64,000 nucleotides of DNA from positions 1 to 64,000 of the forward strand of contig NZ_JACOMF010000018.1 of NCBI RefSeq assembly GCF_014283215.1, read 5' to 3'. Shown piece after piece: positions 54,949 through 62,814 of the stretch. Position 1 is the first letter of the stretch, and every line of letters begins with the position of its first letter. The notes beneath the pieces are model-generated. The model had not been told where the DNA came from. It worked only from the letters and a program-made list of their open reading frames with translations, and made no database searches. The stretch comes from Siccirubricoccus deserti (GTDB lineage: Bacteria > Pseudomonadota > Alphaproteobacteria > Acetobacterales > Acetobacteraceae). Both the position numbers and the translations under genes were made by a program.

Positions 54949-55160
54949 TCACGCATATCCGGCGGAGCATGCGGTGGCGTCGTAGCCAATATCGCAGTTG
55001 CGCTGCTGCGAAAGGTTCGGCGTTGGGTCGAAGGCAGTATCGCCGCAGGTCTGGCGGACTCCCGCCCACAGGGTCAGCCGGTCCTCCAGCAGCCGTTGCG
55101 ACAGCTCCGTATAGAGGCCGAGATGCTGCCGGTCTGGTTGTTGTCCTGCGGTGGAACCTG
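54949..55160 (-). pseudogene. Fragment of a TonB-dependent receptor
   Basis: Short minus-strand reading frames resemble a piece from the middle of an outer-membrane receptor barrel: QDNNQTGSI in one frame, then LYTELSQRLLEDRLTLWAGVR with DPTPNLSQQRNC in another. The TElSQrl..DRLtl.aGVR pattern is typical of barrel strands. Nothing of the plug or TonB box is present. This is a low-confidence remnant, but the amino-acid pattern is not expected by chance. Confidence 0.4.
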
Positions 55161-55190
55161 GCCGGTGACGCCGCCCGGCAGGAGGATACC

Positions 55191-55513
55191 ATGCCGCTGA
55201 ATGCCGGCGGCCTCTGCTGCACGGTGCGCGGCGACATCCTGCGGGCGCTCGACGGCTTGGCCGCCAGGGTGGCGGAGGGGCGGCCGATCCGGCATGTGGT
55301 GATCGAGACCACCGGTCTTGCCGACGCCGCGCCCCGATGCGCAGCCGGAGGCGGTGAAGCAGATCGCGGTCGCCGATCGGCTGGTGCTGACCCAGACCGA
55401 CCTCGTGGCGGCCACCGCAACCGCCGCCCTGAAACAGCGGCTTCGCGCTCTGAACCCGGGTGCGCCGCTGCACCGGACGGTGGAGATCGGCCCGGACATC
55501 CGGCTCGCGGCCG
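55191..55513 (+). pseudogene. Remnant of a CobW/COG0523 family GTPase
   Basis: The frame from ATG 55191 shows the CobW metal-binding motif LCCTVRGDI (in place of CxCC), then VVIETTGLADAAP. The frame then breaks near 55325, and a second frame continues with VKQIAVADRLVLTQTDLV (guanine-specificity motif TQTDL, for NKxD) and RLRALNPGAPLHR. The N-terminal P-loop domain and about 70 residues in the middle are missing, so the gene cannot be functional. Intact relatives insert metals into cobalamin or zinc enzymes. The Cys motif has lost one Cys position (GGLCC). Confidence 0.6.
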
Positions 55514-55545
55514 GTGGGTCTTCCCCGGCGGGAGCAGGCTCCTCC

Positions 55546-56316
55546 CTATCCGCCCACCAGCTTCGCCACCGCATAGGCGACCGCCGCGGCCAAGCCACCG
55601 ATGCCCAGGGTCTGCACCGCGCCGCGCAGCGCCGGCAGCCCCGTCGCCCGCGCCTTCAGCCAGCCGAAGCCGAACAGCGCCGTGCCGGTCAGCAGCGCCG
55701 AGACCAGCAGCGCCGGCCGCGTCTCCGCGATCAGCATGTAGGGCGCGAGCGGGATCAGCCCGCCCACAACATAGGCGCTGCCGATGGTCACGGCGCTCGC
55801 CGCGGCGCGGCCGGGCGTCGGCTCGGCCAGTTCGAGTTCGAAGCGCATCATGAAATCCACCCAGCGCCGGCGGTCGGAGGCGATGGCCTCGGTCGCCCGC
55901 GCCAGCACCTCGCCGCGCAGCCCGTAGCGGTGCAGGATCGCCGAAACCTCCCATTTCTCGCGGTCCGGGTAGTCCCTGGTCTCCTGCTCCTCGCGCCGCC
56001 GCTCGGCGCCGTAATGCTGCGCATCGGTCCGCGCCGCGAGATAGCCGCCGAGCCCCATCGCCACGCAGCCCGCGGCGATCTCGGCCAGCCCGGCGGTCAC
56101 GATCAGCGGGTTGGCGGCGGCCGCGCCGGTCAGCCCCGCCGCCAGCGCGAAGGGCACGGTCAGCCCATCGGCCGTGCCGATGACCAGGTCCCGCACCATC
56201 TGCGAGGCGGTGAAATGCTGCTCCCCTTCCGGCGGGCCGGGCGGCTGCGGCGGCAGCCCTTCCCGATAGGGCGCGGGCGCCAAGCCGGTCGAGGGCTGTG
56301 ACGGGGTAGTCTCCAT
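55546..56316 (-). CDS. VIT1/CCC1 family iron/manganese transporter-like protein
   Basis: Membrane protein of 256 residues. After a Pro-rich N-terminus it has the family motif VRDLVIGTADGLTVPFALAAGLTGA, a second helix pair GLAEIAAGCVAMGLGGYLAARTDAQHY, a cytoplasmic loop rich in Glu and Asp, and helices ending in GIGGLAAAVAYAVAKLVGG. Family members in yeast and plants move Fe2+ or Mn2+ into vacuoles; bacterial ones export these metals. ATG 56316 is preferred, with longer versions also open. It diverges from the NHL-repeat gene. Confidence 0.87.
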   Translation of the reverse strand: METTPSQPSTGLAPAPYREGLPPQPPGPPEGEQHFTASQMVRDLVIGTADGLTVPFALAAGLTGAAAANPLIVTAGLAEIAAGCVAMGLGGYLAARTDAQHYGAERRREEQETRDYPDREKWEVSAILHRYGLRGEVLARATEAIASDRRRWVDFMMRFELELAEPTPGRAAASAVTIGSAYVVGGLIPLAPYMLIAETRPALLVSALLTGTALFGFGWLKARATGLPALRGAVQTLGIGGLAAAVAYAVAKLVGG

Positions 56317-56425
56317 GCCCCGCTGCATACGCGATCCCCGCCCCGCCATGCCAGCGCCGTGCGGACGGCTTTACAGCGGCAGCGTGCGGCGCGAGCCTCG
56401 GCGCAACAGCGGGAGGGATCGTGCG

Positions 56426-57379
56426 ATGGCGGAGAGTTTGGGCGAAGGCGAGTGGCGCTACGCGCCGGTGCCGGGCTGGGGCACCCTGCCCGAAGGCTGG
56501 TCGCTGAAGGAGACCGCGGCCGTCGCCGTGGACCGGCAGGACCGGGTCTATGTGTTCAACCGCGGCGAGCACCCGATGGTGATCTTCGATCGCGAGGGCA
56601 AATTCCTCGGCTCCTGGGGCGAGGGATTGTTCACCCGGGCGCATGGCCTGCATCTCGGCCCGGATGACACGCTGTGGTGCACCGATGACGGCGACCACAG
56701 CGTGCGCAAATGCACCCTCGACGGCCGCGTGCTGCTGACCATCGGCTTGCCCGGCAAGCCGGCGCCCTACATGTCCGGCAAGCCCTTCAACCGCTGCACC
56801 CATACGGCACTGTCACCCGAAGGCGATATCTATGTCTCCGACGGCTACGGCAACGCCCAGGTCCACAAATATTCGCCCGAAGGGAAGCACCTGTTCTCCT
56901 GGGGTGGTTCGGGCACCGAGCCGGGGCAGTTCAACCTGCCGCACAACATCGTCTGCGACGACGCCGGGCTGGTCTATGTCGCCGACCGCGAGAGCCATCG
57001 GGTGCAGATCTTCGACGGCAAGGGCAAGTATCAGGGCCAGTGGAACAATCTGCACCGGCCCTGCTCGCTGTTTCTCGGCAAAGGCAAATGCCCCTGCTGC
57101 TACGTCGGCGAGCTGGGGCCGGCGCTGCCAGTGAACATCAAGGCACCGAACCTCGGCCCGCGCATCAGCGTATTGTCGATGGAGGGCAAGCTGCTCGGCC
57201 GCTTCGGCGAGTTGGGCACCGAGCCGGGACAATTCCTCTCGCCGCATGGGCTTGCGGTGGACAGCCATGGCGACATCTATGTCGGTGAGGTCGCCCATAC
57301 CGCCTGGCCGCGGTACAACGACGGCAGGCCGCCACCGCCGGAAGGCGTGCGCAGCCTGCAGAAGCTGCGGAAGCTGTAG
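56426..57379 (+). CDS. NHL-repeat beta-propeller protein (peptidylglycine alpha-amidating lyase-like)
   Basis: 317-residue beta-propeller protein with no signal peptide. NHL repeats appear in series: VAVDRQDRVYVFNRGEHPMVIFDREG, LGPDDTLWCTDDGDHSVRKCTLDG, LSPEGDIYVSDGYGNAQVHKYSPEG, then VCDDAGLVYVADRESHRVQIFDG, and a final LAVDSHGDIYVGEV. The arrangement recalls the peptidyl-alpha-hydroxyglycine amidating lyase group, but the metal residues cannot be confirmed by eye. ATG 56426 has GGGAGGG upstream, which is a strong argument. It diverges from the VIT1-like gene. Function unknown, probably a lyase or a scaffold. Confidence 0.8.
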   Translation: MAESLGEGEWRYAPVPGWGTLPEGWSLKETAAVAVDRQDRVYVFNRGEHPMVIFDREGKFLGSWGEGLFTRAHGLHLGPDDTLWCTDDGDHSVRKCTLDGRVLLTIGLPGKPAPYMSGKPFNRCTHTALSPEGDIYVSDGYGNAQVHKYSPEGKHLFSWGGSGTEPGQFNLPHNIVCDDAGLVYVADRESHRVQIFDGKGKYQGQWNNLHRPCSLFLGKGKCPCCYVGELGPALPVNIKAPNLGPRISVLSMEGKLLGRFGELGTEPGQFLSPHGLAVDSHGDIYVGEVAHTAWPRYNDGRPPPPEGVRSLQKLRKL

Positions 57380-57415
57380 CGCGGACCGCTACGTGAATCC
57401 GCCCTGCAAACGATA

Positions 57416-57461
57416 GGCTACTGCGGATTGGCATTCGGACTGAATGCAATCCGCTGTAGCC
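57416..57461. repeat. Long palindrome, REP-like intergenic element (copy 2)
   Basis: GGCTAC-t-GCGGATT-g-GCATTC / GAATGC-AATCCGC-t-GTAGCC around the loop GGACT: 19 paired bases with one T-T mismatch and one bulged G. It lies in the 177-base gap between the NHL-repeat gene and the next hypothetical gene. No U-tract follows. Core and loop size match the element at 24966-25002. A shorter GCGGA...TCCGC hairpin sits directly upstream. Confidence 0.6.
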
Positions 57462-57556
57462 ACCACGGCACACCTCTCCGGCTTCGTCGGGTGAGCGGTT
57501 TACCAGGACCCGTGTCCTCGCTAGGCTGGTCCTGGCATCTTGCACGGGAGGAGGTC

Positions 57557-57982
57557 ATGCAGTTCATCTGCGACGCCCCGGGGCAGAAGACCTGGTTCCG
57601 CATCGAGACGGAGGCCGAGGCTGCCCGCGAATCGGAACTCATGCGCCACGCGGTGGAGAAGCACTTCCAGCAGGCGCATGAGGAGGCTTCGCAATCCTAC
57701 AGGCCGGCGCCCGGTCCGATCTTCGAGCAGGACATCGGGCGCGGCGCGCATATCCAGCGCACCATGCCGCTGTTCCTGACGTTGCGGGACGGCGAGGGGA
57801 ACGCGCTGGCCACCGCGATGCTGCCACAGGCAGGGCAGCAGGGCACGTCCGTCACGCCGATCGTCGTCGGCCCGGCGAACAGCGACCCCTACCCGGCGCA
57901 TGGCGATGCCATCGAGGCGCTGGGCCGGCACTTCGGCCGCACCCTGGACCGCGCCCGCTGCTATCCCTATCGGCGCGGCTGA
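57557..57982 (+). CDS. Conserved hypothetical protein
   Basis: 141-residue soluble protein I do not recognise. It begins MQFICDAPGQKTWFRIETEAEA, has a helical Glu/Ala-rich stretch (RESELMRHAVEKHFQQAHEEA) and a central beta-rich part (HIQRTMPLFLTLRDGEG), and ends ARCYPYRRG. No signal, helix or metal motif stands out. The ribosome site is excellent (GGGAGGAGG 6 bases before the ATG), which argues for real expression. It is convergent with the ModA-like gene, 12 bases apart. Confidence 0.7.
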   Translation: MQFICDAPGQKTWFRIETEAEAARESELMRHAVEKHFQQAHEEASQSYRPAPGPIFEQDIGRGAHIQRTMPLFLTLRDGEGNALATAMLPQAGQQGTSVTPIVVGPANSDPYPAHGDAIEALGRHFGRTLDRARCYPYRRG

Positions 57983-57994
57983 TAGCCCGCGACG

Positions 57995-58669
57995 TCAGAC
58001 CGGCTGCAGGCCCTTCGACCGCAGCATCGCCGGGGTCGCCGTCCCGACCAGGAAGCGCAGCAGCGCCGCGGCTTCCACCGGCCGCGCAGAGCCGGCGAAG
58101 ACCGCGCCGGAGAACACCACCGTGGTCTGCAGCCCCTCCGGCAGCGGCCCGACGATATCCACCCCCTCCACCGCCATCAGCTCGCTGATCTGCTGCACCG
58201 CCACCACCGCCTCGCCGCGCACCACGCGCTCCGCGGTGAAACCCTGCGGGATGACGATGGCCTTGGCGTTCACCGTCTCCGCCAACCCCAGCCGCTTCAG
58301 CAGCCCGGCGAAATAGATGCCGCTGGCGCCGGCGCGCGAATAGGCGATGGAAGGCACCGTCTCCAGCAGCCGCATGAAGGCCTCCGGTGTGGCGATGTCG
58401 GGCTTCGGCGCGCCGGCCTTCACCGCGATGCCGACACCGGAGGCCGCCAGATCCACCCGCGTTCCGGCCGCCAGCACGCCCTTGGCGGTCAGCGCCTCGA
58501 TTCCCTCCGCGGTCAGGATCGCGGCATCGCCGCTCTCACCTCCGGCGATGCGCTCCAGGATGGCGGCGGTCGGGCCGTAGCTGGCGGCGACCTTGCCTGG
58601 GTAGCGCGGCAGCACCTCCCGCAGCACGCCGGTCAGGCCGAGGGTGGAGAGCAGCGCAAGCTCGGACAT
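57995..58669 (-). CDS. ModA-like substrate-binding domain protein without signal peptide
   Basis: 224-residue protein with the type 2 periplasmic-binding fold as in ModA and extracellular binding proteins: SELALLSTLGLTGVLREVLPRY at the N-terminus, GDAAILTAEGIEALTAKGVL, IAYSRAGASGIYFAGLLKRLGL and VVFSGAVFAGSARP. It lacks any secretion signal, since the first residues belong to the fold itself, so it probably stays in the cytoplasm. It is 9 bases downstream of the LLM gene at 58679 on the same strand and so probably made with it. A ligand-sensing or enzyme-partner role is a guess. Confidence 0.78.
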   Translation of the reverse strand: MSELALLSTLGLTGVLREVLPRYPGKVAASYGPTAAILERIAGGESGDAAILTAEGIEALTAKGVLAAGTRVDLAASGVGIAVKAGAPKPDIATPEAFMRLLETVPSIAYSRAGASGIYFAGLLKRLGLAETVNAKAIVIPQGFTAERVVRGEAVVAVQQISELMAVEGVDIVGPLPEGLQTTVVFSGAVFAGSARPVEAAALLRFLVGTATPAMLRSKGLQPV

Positions 58670-58678
58670 CGGGCTTTC

Positions 58679-59791
58679 CTATTCGGCCGCCGCGGCCGGC
58701 GCCTGCATCCGCGGCACCACCTCCTCGGCGAAGCGGCGGATGGTCTCGTGCCGCACCGCGCGCGGCACGCCGTAGGTGGCGTTGCTGATCAGGAAGTAGT
58801 TGAAGCCGAGATCGGCGAATTGCTGCAGCCGCCGCGCCACCGTCGCCGGCGAGCCCACCAGGTTCATCGCCAGGTAGGGCCCGAGGTTCGCCGGATCCGA
58901 CAGGCTGCGCAGGTTGGCGAACATCTTGTTGAACTGCTGGTAGCCCGGGATGTCGCCCCAGGGCGCGTGATCCGACTGGTAGTGGCGGACCTGCAGGGCG
59001 AAGAACTCCGGCAGGTACTGCAAGGCCTGCTCCCGCGCCTTCTCATCGGTTTCGGCGACGAAGCACTTGATCGAGATCGGGAAGGTCGCATTGGGGTTGC
59101 CGCCGGCTTCCGCGGTGCGGGCCTTCCAGGTCTCCAGGATGCGCTTCAGCAGATGGTCGGGAAAGGAGGAAAGGCACAGCGGCGGCAGCCCCAGCCCGGC
59201 CATGATGGCGGCGCTCTCCAGGCTGCCGATGGCACCGTAGAAATTCGGCCGCCGGTCGAAGGCCGGGCGCAGCACCACCGGCTCGCGCAACGCGGTGTAA
59301 TCGCCGGCATAGGTCATCGGACCACCGTCCAGCGCGCGGCGCGTCAGCTCCCAGCATTCGCGGAAGCGGTCGCGCGCCGTCTCCATCGGGATGCCGAAGG
59401 CGTCGTATTCGGATTTCGCGGTGCCGCGGCCCATGCCGATGTGCAGCTCGCCATCGGTCAGCGTCTGCAGCATCGCCAGATCCTCGGCGAAGCGCCGCGG
59501 GTCGTACCACGGGAGCACCATCACCGCGGTGCCGAGGCCAAGGCCGGGACAGGCGGCGGCGATGTGGGAGAGGAACAGCAGCGGATTCGGCTGCGGGTAG
59601 TAGTCGCTGAAATGGTGCTCCACCATCCAGGCCGCGTCATAGCCCATGGCCTGCACCAGCCGGGCGTCGGCGATCGCCTCGCGGTACAATTGCCGGTCGG
59701 TACGGTCCGGCTCGCCCACCGCGCCGATCTGGTAGGCGTAGCGCAGCGGCCGTGGGCCGTGTCGTGGTGAATTCTGGGCGGTATTTGCCAT
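58679..59791 (-). CDS. LLM class flavin/F420-dependent oxidoreductase
   Basis: Luciferase-like oxidoreductase of 370 residues. Signature pieces are MGYDAAWMVEHHFSDYYPQPNPLLFLSHIAA, the GTAVMVLPWYDPRRFAEDLAMLQTLTDGELHIGMGRGTAKSEY region (shown here in short form) and a C-terminal FADLGFNYFLISNATYG. The sequence resembles the FMN-binding bacterial-luciferase group more than the F420 group, but the cofactor cannot be fixed by eye. It is the first gene of a two-gene unit with the ModA-like gene and diverges from the F420 operon across 90 bases, so both may share regulation. Confidence 0.87.
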   Translation of the reverse strand: MANTAQNSPRHGPRPLRYAYQIGAVGEPDRTDRQLYREAIADARLVQAMGYDAAWMVEHHFSDYYPQPNPLLFLSHIAAACPGLGLGTAVMVLPWYDPRRFAEDLAMLQTLTDGELHIGMGRGTAKSEYDAFGIPMETARDRFRECWELTRRALDGGPMTYAGDYTALREPVVLRPAFDRRPNFYGAIGSLESAAIMAGLGLPPLCLSSFPDHLLKRILETWKARTAEAGGNPNATFPISIKCFVAETDEKAREQALQYLPEFFALQVRHYQSDHAPWGDIPGYQQFNKMFANLRSLSDPANLGPYLAMNLVGSPATVARRLQQFADLGFNYFLISNATYGVPRAVRHETIRRFAEEVVPRMQAPAAAAE

Positions 59792-59881
59792 GACGGCCCT
59801 CCCGGGGCGATGTTCCGGGAAACGCTAGGTGCCGCCCCCGCGGGAAGTCAACCGCGGGCGGCCAAGGGGAAGGAGACTGCC
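59792..59881. promoter_or_regulatory. Divergent promoter region of LLM gene and F420 operon
   Basis: The 90 bases between the two divergent transcripts. They hold a strong hairpin (59831-59861) and the AAGGGGAAGGAG ribosome site before the ketopantoate-reductase-like gene. Promoters for both sides must lie here or inside the neighbouring coding regions. Boxes are not clear because of the GC content. Confidence 0.4.
59831..59861 (+). promoter_or_regulatory. Leader hairpin before the F420 operon
   Basis: GCCGCC-cc-CGCGG / CCGCGGGCGGC, an 11-bp stem with a 2-base bulge, loop GAAGTCAA. It ends a few bases before the GGGGAAGGAG ribosome site of the first gene of the operon. It could act as an RNA attenuator, a translation control element or the end of an opposing transcript. 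Confidence 0.4.
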
Positions 59882-60874
59882 ATGTCACAGCCGATGCGCA
59901 TCTGCATCTACGGCGCCGGTTCCATCGGCTGCTATCTCGGCGCGCATCTGTCGCAGGTGCCGGATGTCGCCGTCACCATGGTCGCGCGCGGCGCGACGCT
60001 GGCGGCGCTCAGGGAACGCGGCATCCTGCTGCAGGGGAAGCAGGGCGATCGCGTCTTCCCGGTGGCCGCCACCAGCGATCCGGCCTCCCTGCCGCCGCAG
60101 GATGTGGTCTTCATCACGCTGAAGGCGCATCAGGTGGAGGAATCGCTGCCCGGCATCGCCGCGCTGCTCGGGCCCGAGACCGCGGTGGTGCCGCCGACCA
60201 CCGGCATCCCCTATTGGTATTTCCATGGCCTGGCCGGTCCGCACCAGGGCCGCCAGCTCGAACGCCTGGACCCCGGCGGACGGCAATGGGCCACGCTGCG
60301 GCCGGAGCGGGCGATCGGCTGCACCTATTGGGTCGGCACCGACACCACCGGCCCCGCCGCCGTGCACCAGGCCGGCCCCGCCGGCTTCCCGATCGGCGAG
60401 CCCGACGGCAGCTCCTCGCCCCGCCTCCGCCGGCTGCATGAGGCAATGACCGCGGCCGGGCTGCGGGCGCCGATCCGCGCCGACATCCGCGGCGAGATCT
60501 GGGCCAAGATGATCAACAGCCTGGTCTGGAACCCGCTGGCCACCCTCACCCTCGCCCCGCTCGACGCCATCGCCCGGTCGCCGGATGTGATCGCCATCGC
60601 CCGCCGCTGCATGGAAGAGGCGGAAGCGGTGGCGACGGCGCTCGGCGCCACCCTGCCGACCACGTCGCAGCAGCGCATCGACGTGACCATGTCGATGACC
60701 GGGCATCGCATGTCCATGCTGCAGGACCTGGAGCGCGGGCGGCAGCTGGAATATGGCATCCTGCGCGATTCCATCGTGGCGATGCGGGAGATCGCGGGGC
60801 TTGGCACGCCCACCATCGATGCCATGCTTGCGCTGGTTGCGCTGCGGGCCGAGATGGCCGGCGTCGCCGCTTGA
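59882..60874 (+). CDS. 2-dehydropantoate 2-reductase (ketopantoate reductase) family protein
   Basis: NADPH-dependent reductase of 330 residues. The nucleotide motif is IYGAGSIGCYLGAHL, and the family segments LKAHQVEESLPGIAALLG, PTTGIPYWYF, and WAKMINSLVWNPLATLT with the catalytic Lys follow. True PanE makes pantoate for coenzyme A. This longer form (with a QLERLDPGG insertion) is a paralogue group often found in catabolic clusters, so the substrate is uncertain. It leads the operon with the F420 genes, 21 bases before the next gene. ATG 59882 follows GGGGAAGGAG. Confidence 0.86.
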   Translation: MSQPMRICIYGAGSIGCYLGAHLSQVPDVAVTMVARGATLAALRERGILLQGKQGDRVFPVAATSDPASLPPQDVVFITLKAHQVEESLPGIAALLGPETAVVPPTTGIPYWYFHGLAGPHQGRQLERLDPGGRQWATLRPERAIGCTYWVGTDTTGPAAVHQAGPAGFPIGEPDGSSSPRLRRLHEAMTAAGLRAPIRADIRGEIWAKMINSLVWNPLATLTLAPLDAIARSPDVIAIARRCMEEAEAVATALGATLPTTSQQRIDVTMSMTGHRMSMLQDLERGRQLEYGILRDSIVAMREIAGLGTPTIDAMLALVALRAEMAGVAA

Positions 60875-60895
60875 ACCGCTTTGGGAGTTAGGCCG

Positions 60896-61750
60896 ATGGA
60901 ACTCGGGCGTCTCGGGGTCTGGATCTCGACCGACAGGCTGGATGCGGCGCAGCTCAAGGCGCTGCTGAAGACGGTGGAAGGCCATGGCTATTCGGCCTTC
61001 TGGTACCCGGAATCGCGCGGCTATGAATCCATGGCGCTGGGCGGCTTCCTGCTGGCGAACAGCCAGAAGCTGATCATCGGCAGTTCCATCGCCAATATCT
61101 ATGCGCGGGACGCCTTCACCGCGAAGCGCGGGCTGGCGACCCTGAATGCGCTGCATGGCGGGCGCTTCATCCTCGGCCTCGGCGTCAGCCATGTGCCGAT
61201 GGTGGAGGGGCTTCGCGGCCACAGCTACGACAAGCCGATCCCGGCGATGCGCGGCTATCTCGACGGCATGGCCAAGGCCGGGCAGGAAGACCTGCCGGTG
61301 GTGCTGGCCGCCCTCGGGCCGAAGATGCTGGAGCTGGCGGCCGCCCGCACCCGCGGCGCGGTGCCCTACAATGTCACGCCGGAGCATACCGCGCAGGCGG
61401 CGAAGATCCTCGGCCCCGGCAGGATCCTGGCGGTGGAGCAGAAGGTCTGCGTCGAGACCGACAAGGCCAAGGCACGTGCCCTGGGCCGGAAGGAGCTCGC
61501 CCGCTACATGACCTTGACCAATTACGTGAACAATTGGCTGCGCCTCGGCTTCACCGAGGCCGAGCTGAAGGATGGCGGCAGCGACCGTTTCATCGATGCC
61601 ATGGTGCTCTCGGGCGATGCCGCCACGGTGAAGGCCGGGCTGCGGGCCCATTTCACCGCCGGCGCCACCCATGTCTGCATCCAGCCGGTGCATGCCGATG
61701 GCGATTTCGCCGCCCGCGACACGATGCTGGCGGCCCTGGCGGATAGCTGA
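60896..61750 (+). CDS. LLM class F420-dependent oxidoreductase (MSMEG-type subfamily)
   Basis: F420-type TIM-barrel oxidoreductase of 284 residues. It begins MELGRLGVWISTDRLDAAQ. The core pieces are GYSAFWYPESRGYES, GSSIANIYARDAFTAKRGLATL, GGRFILGLGVSHVPMVEGLRGH and a C-terminal GATHVCIQPVHADGD. Short LLM proteins of this style are among those that depend on F420 in mycobacteria. The gene is between the ketopantoate-reductase-like gene and the FGD-like gene, 42 bases upstream of the latter, and so within the same operon. The substrate is unknown. Confidence 0.9.
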   Translation: MELGRLGVWISTDRLDAAQLKALLKTVEGHGYSAFWYPESRGYESMALGGFLLANSQKLIIGSSIANIYARDAFTAKRGLATLNALHGGRFILGLGVSHVPMVEGLRGHSYDKPIPAMRGYLDGMAKAGQEDLPVVLAALGPKMLELAAARTRGAVPYNVTPEHTAQAAKILGPGRILAVEQKVCVETDKAKARALGRKELARYMTLTNYVNNWLRLGFTEAELKDGGSDRFIDAMVLSGDAATVKAGLRAHFTAGATHVCIQPVHADGDFAARDTMLAALADS

Positions 61751-61792
61751 GGCCGCGCTAGACTCGATGGCAACGCGACAAGGAACCTCACC

Positions 61793-62797
61793 ATGCTGAC
61801 GCTCGGGTACAAGGCCTCGGCCGAGCAATTCGCGCCCGGCGCGCTGCTGGATTTCGGCGTGCTGGCGGAACAGGCAGGCTTCGACTCCTGCTTCATCTCC
61901 GACCATTTCCAACCCTGGAAGCACACCGACGGCCATGCGCCGAACTCGCTGGTCTGGCTCGGCGCCCTTGGCGCCCGGACGCAGCGGCTGGTGATGGGCA
62001 CCAGCGTGCTGACGCCGACCTTCCGCTACCATCCCTCCATCGTCGCCCAGGCCTTCGGCACCCTGGGATCCATGTTCCCCAACCGCGTCATCCTCGGCAT
62101 CGGCACCGGCGAGGGGCTGAACGAGGTGCCCTCCACCGGCGCACCCTGGCCGGAGTTCAAGGAACGCTTCGCCCGGATGCGCGAGGCGGTCACCCTGATG
62201 CGCAAGCTCTGGACCGAGGAGCGCGTGACCTTCGAAGGCCAGTACTACAAGACCGAGAAGGCGACGATCTACGACCGCCCGGCGGCGCCGCTGCCGATCT
62301 ACGTCGCCGCTGCCGGCGCGCTGGTGGCGAAATACGCCGGCCGCAGCGGCGACGGCTTCATCTGCACCAGCGGCAAGAAGCCCGAGCTCTACACCGAAAC
62401 CCTGCTGCCGAACGTCGCCGCCGGGCTGGAGGCCGCCGCCGCGCCGAAGCCGAACTACGACCGCATGATCGAGGTGAAGGTCTCCTTCGACACGGACAGG
62501 CAGCGCGCGCTGGAGGACACCCGCCACTGGGCCGCCCTGGCCCTGAGCCCCGAGGAGAAGATGTCGGTCGAGGACCCGGCGGAGATGGAGCGCCTGGCCG
62601 ACGCGCTGCCGCTGGAGCGCGCCGCCAGCCGCTGGATCGTCTCCAACGATCCGGAGGAACATGTGGAGCGGGTCGGCTACTACGTCGGCCTTGGCTTCAG
62701 GCACCTGGTGTTCCACGCGCCGGGGCCGGACCAGGCGCGCTTCCTGAAGCTCTATGGTGAGACGGTGCTACCGCTGCTGCGCCGTCGCTTCGGCTAG
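61793..62797 (+). CDS. fgd: F420-dependent glucose-6-phosphate dehydrogenase (FGD)-like protein
   Basis: 334-residue LLM enzyme strongly resembling mycobacterial FGD1, which reduces F420 with glucose-6-phosphate. [19 protein letters not shown] and [14 protein letters not shown] match closely. Residues corresponding to the FGD1 active site are kept: His38 and Trp42 (SDHFQPW), Glu107 (GTGEGLNE), and the phosphate-binding Lys195 (FICTSGK), Lys256 (SPEEKMS) and Arg280 (SRWIV). The protein therefore probably uses a sugar phosphate, although related sugars are possible. It lies 17 bases before cofE, within the F420 operon, so it would supply reduced F420 to the LLM enzymes nearby. Confidence 0.9.
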   Translation: MLTLGYKASAEQFAPGALLDFGVLAEQAGFDSCFISDHFQPWKHTDGHAPNSLVWLGALGARTQRLVMGTSVLTPTFRYHPSIVAQAFGTLGSMFPNRVILGIGTGEGLNEVPSTGAPWPEFKERFARMREAVTLMRKLWTEERVTFEGQYYKTEKATIYDRPAAPLPIYVAAAGALVAKYAGRSGDGFICTSGKKPELYTETLLPNVAAGLEAAAAPKPNYDRMIEVKVSFDTDRQRALEDTRHWAALALSPEEKMSVEDPAEMERLADALPLERAASRWIVSNDPEEHVERVGYYVGLGFRHLVFHAPGPDQARFLKLYGETVLPLLRRRFG

Positions 62798-62814
62798 GGC
62801 AGGCGTAGTCCGCT

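Noticed and set aside
59885-62716. 943-codon minus-strand frame over the F420 operon
   Set aside because: Mirror-frame composition (His, Gln, Gly, Arg) and no ribosome site; the plus-strand genes are certain.
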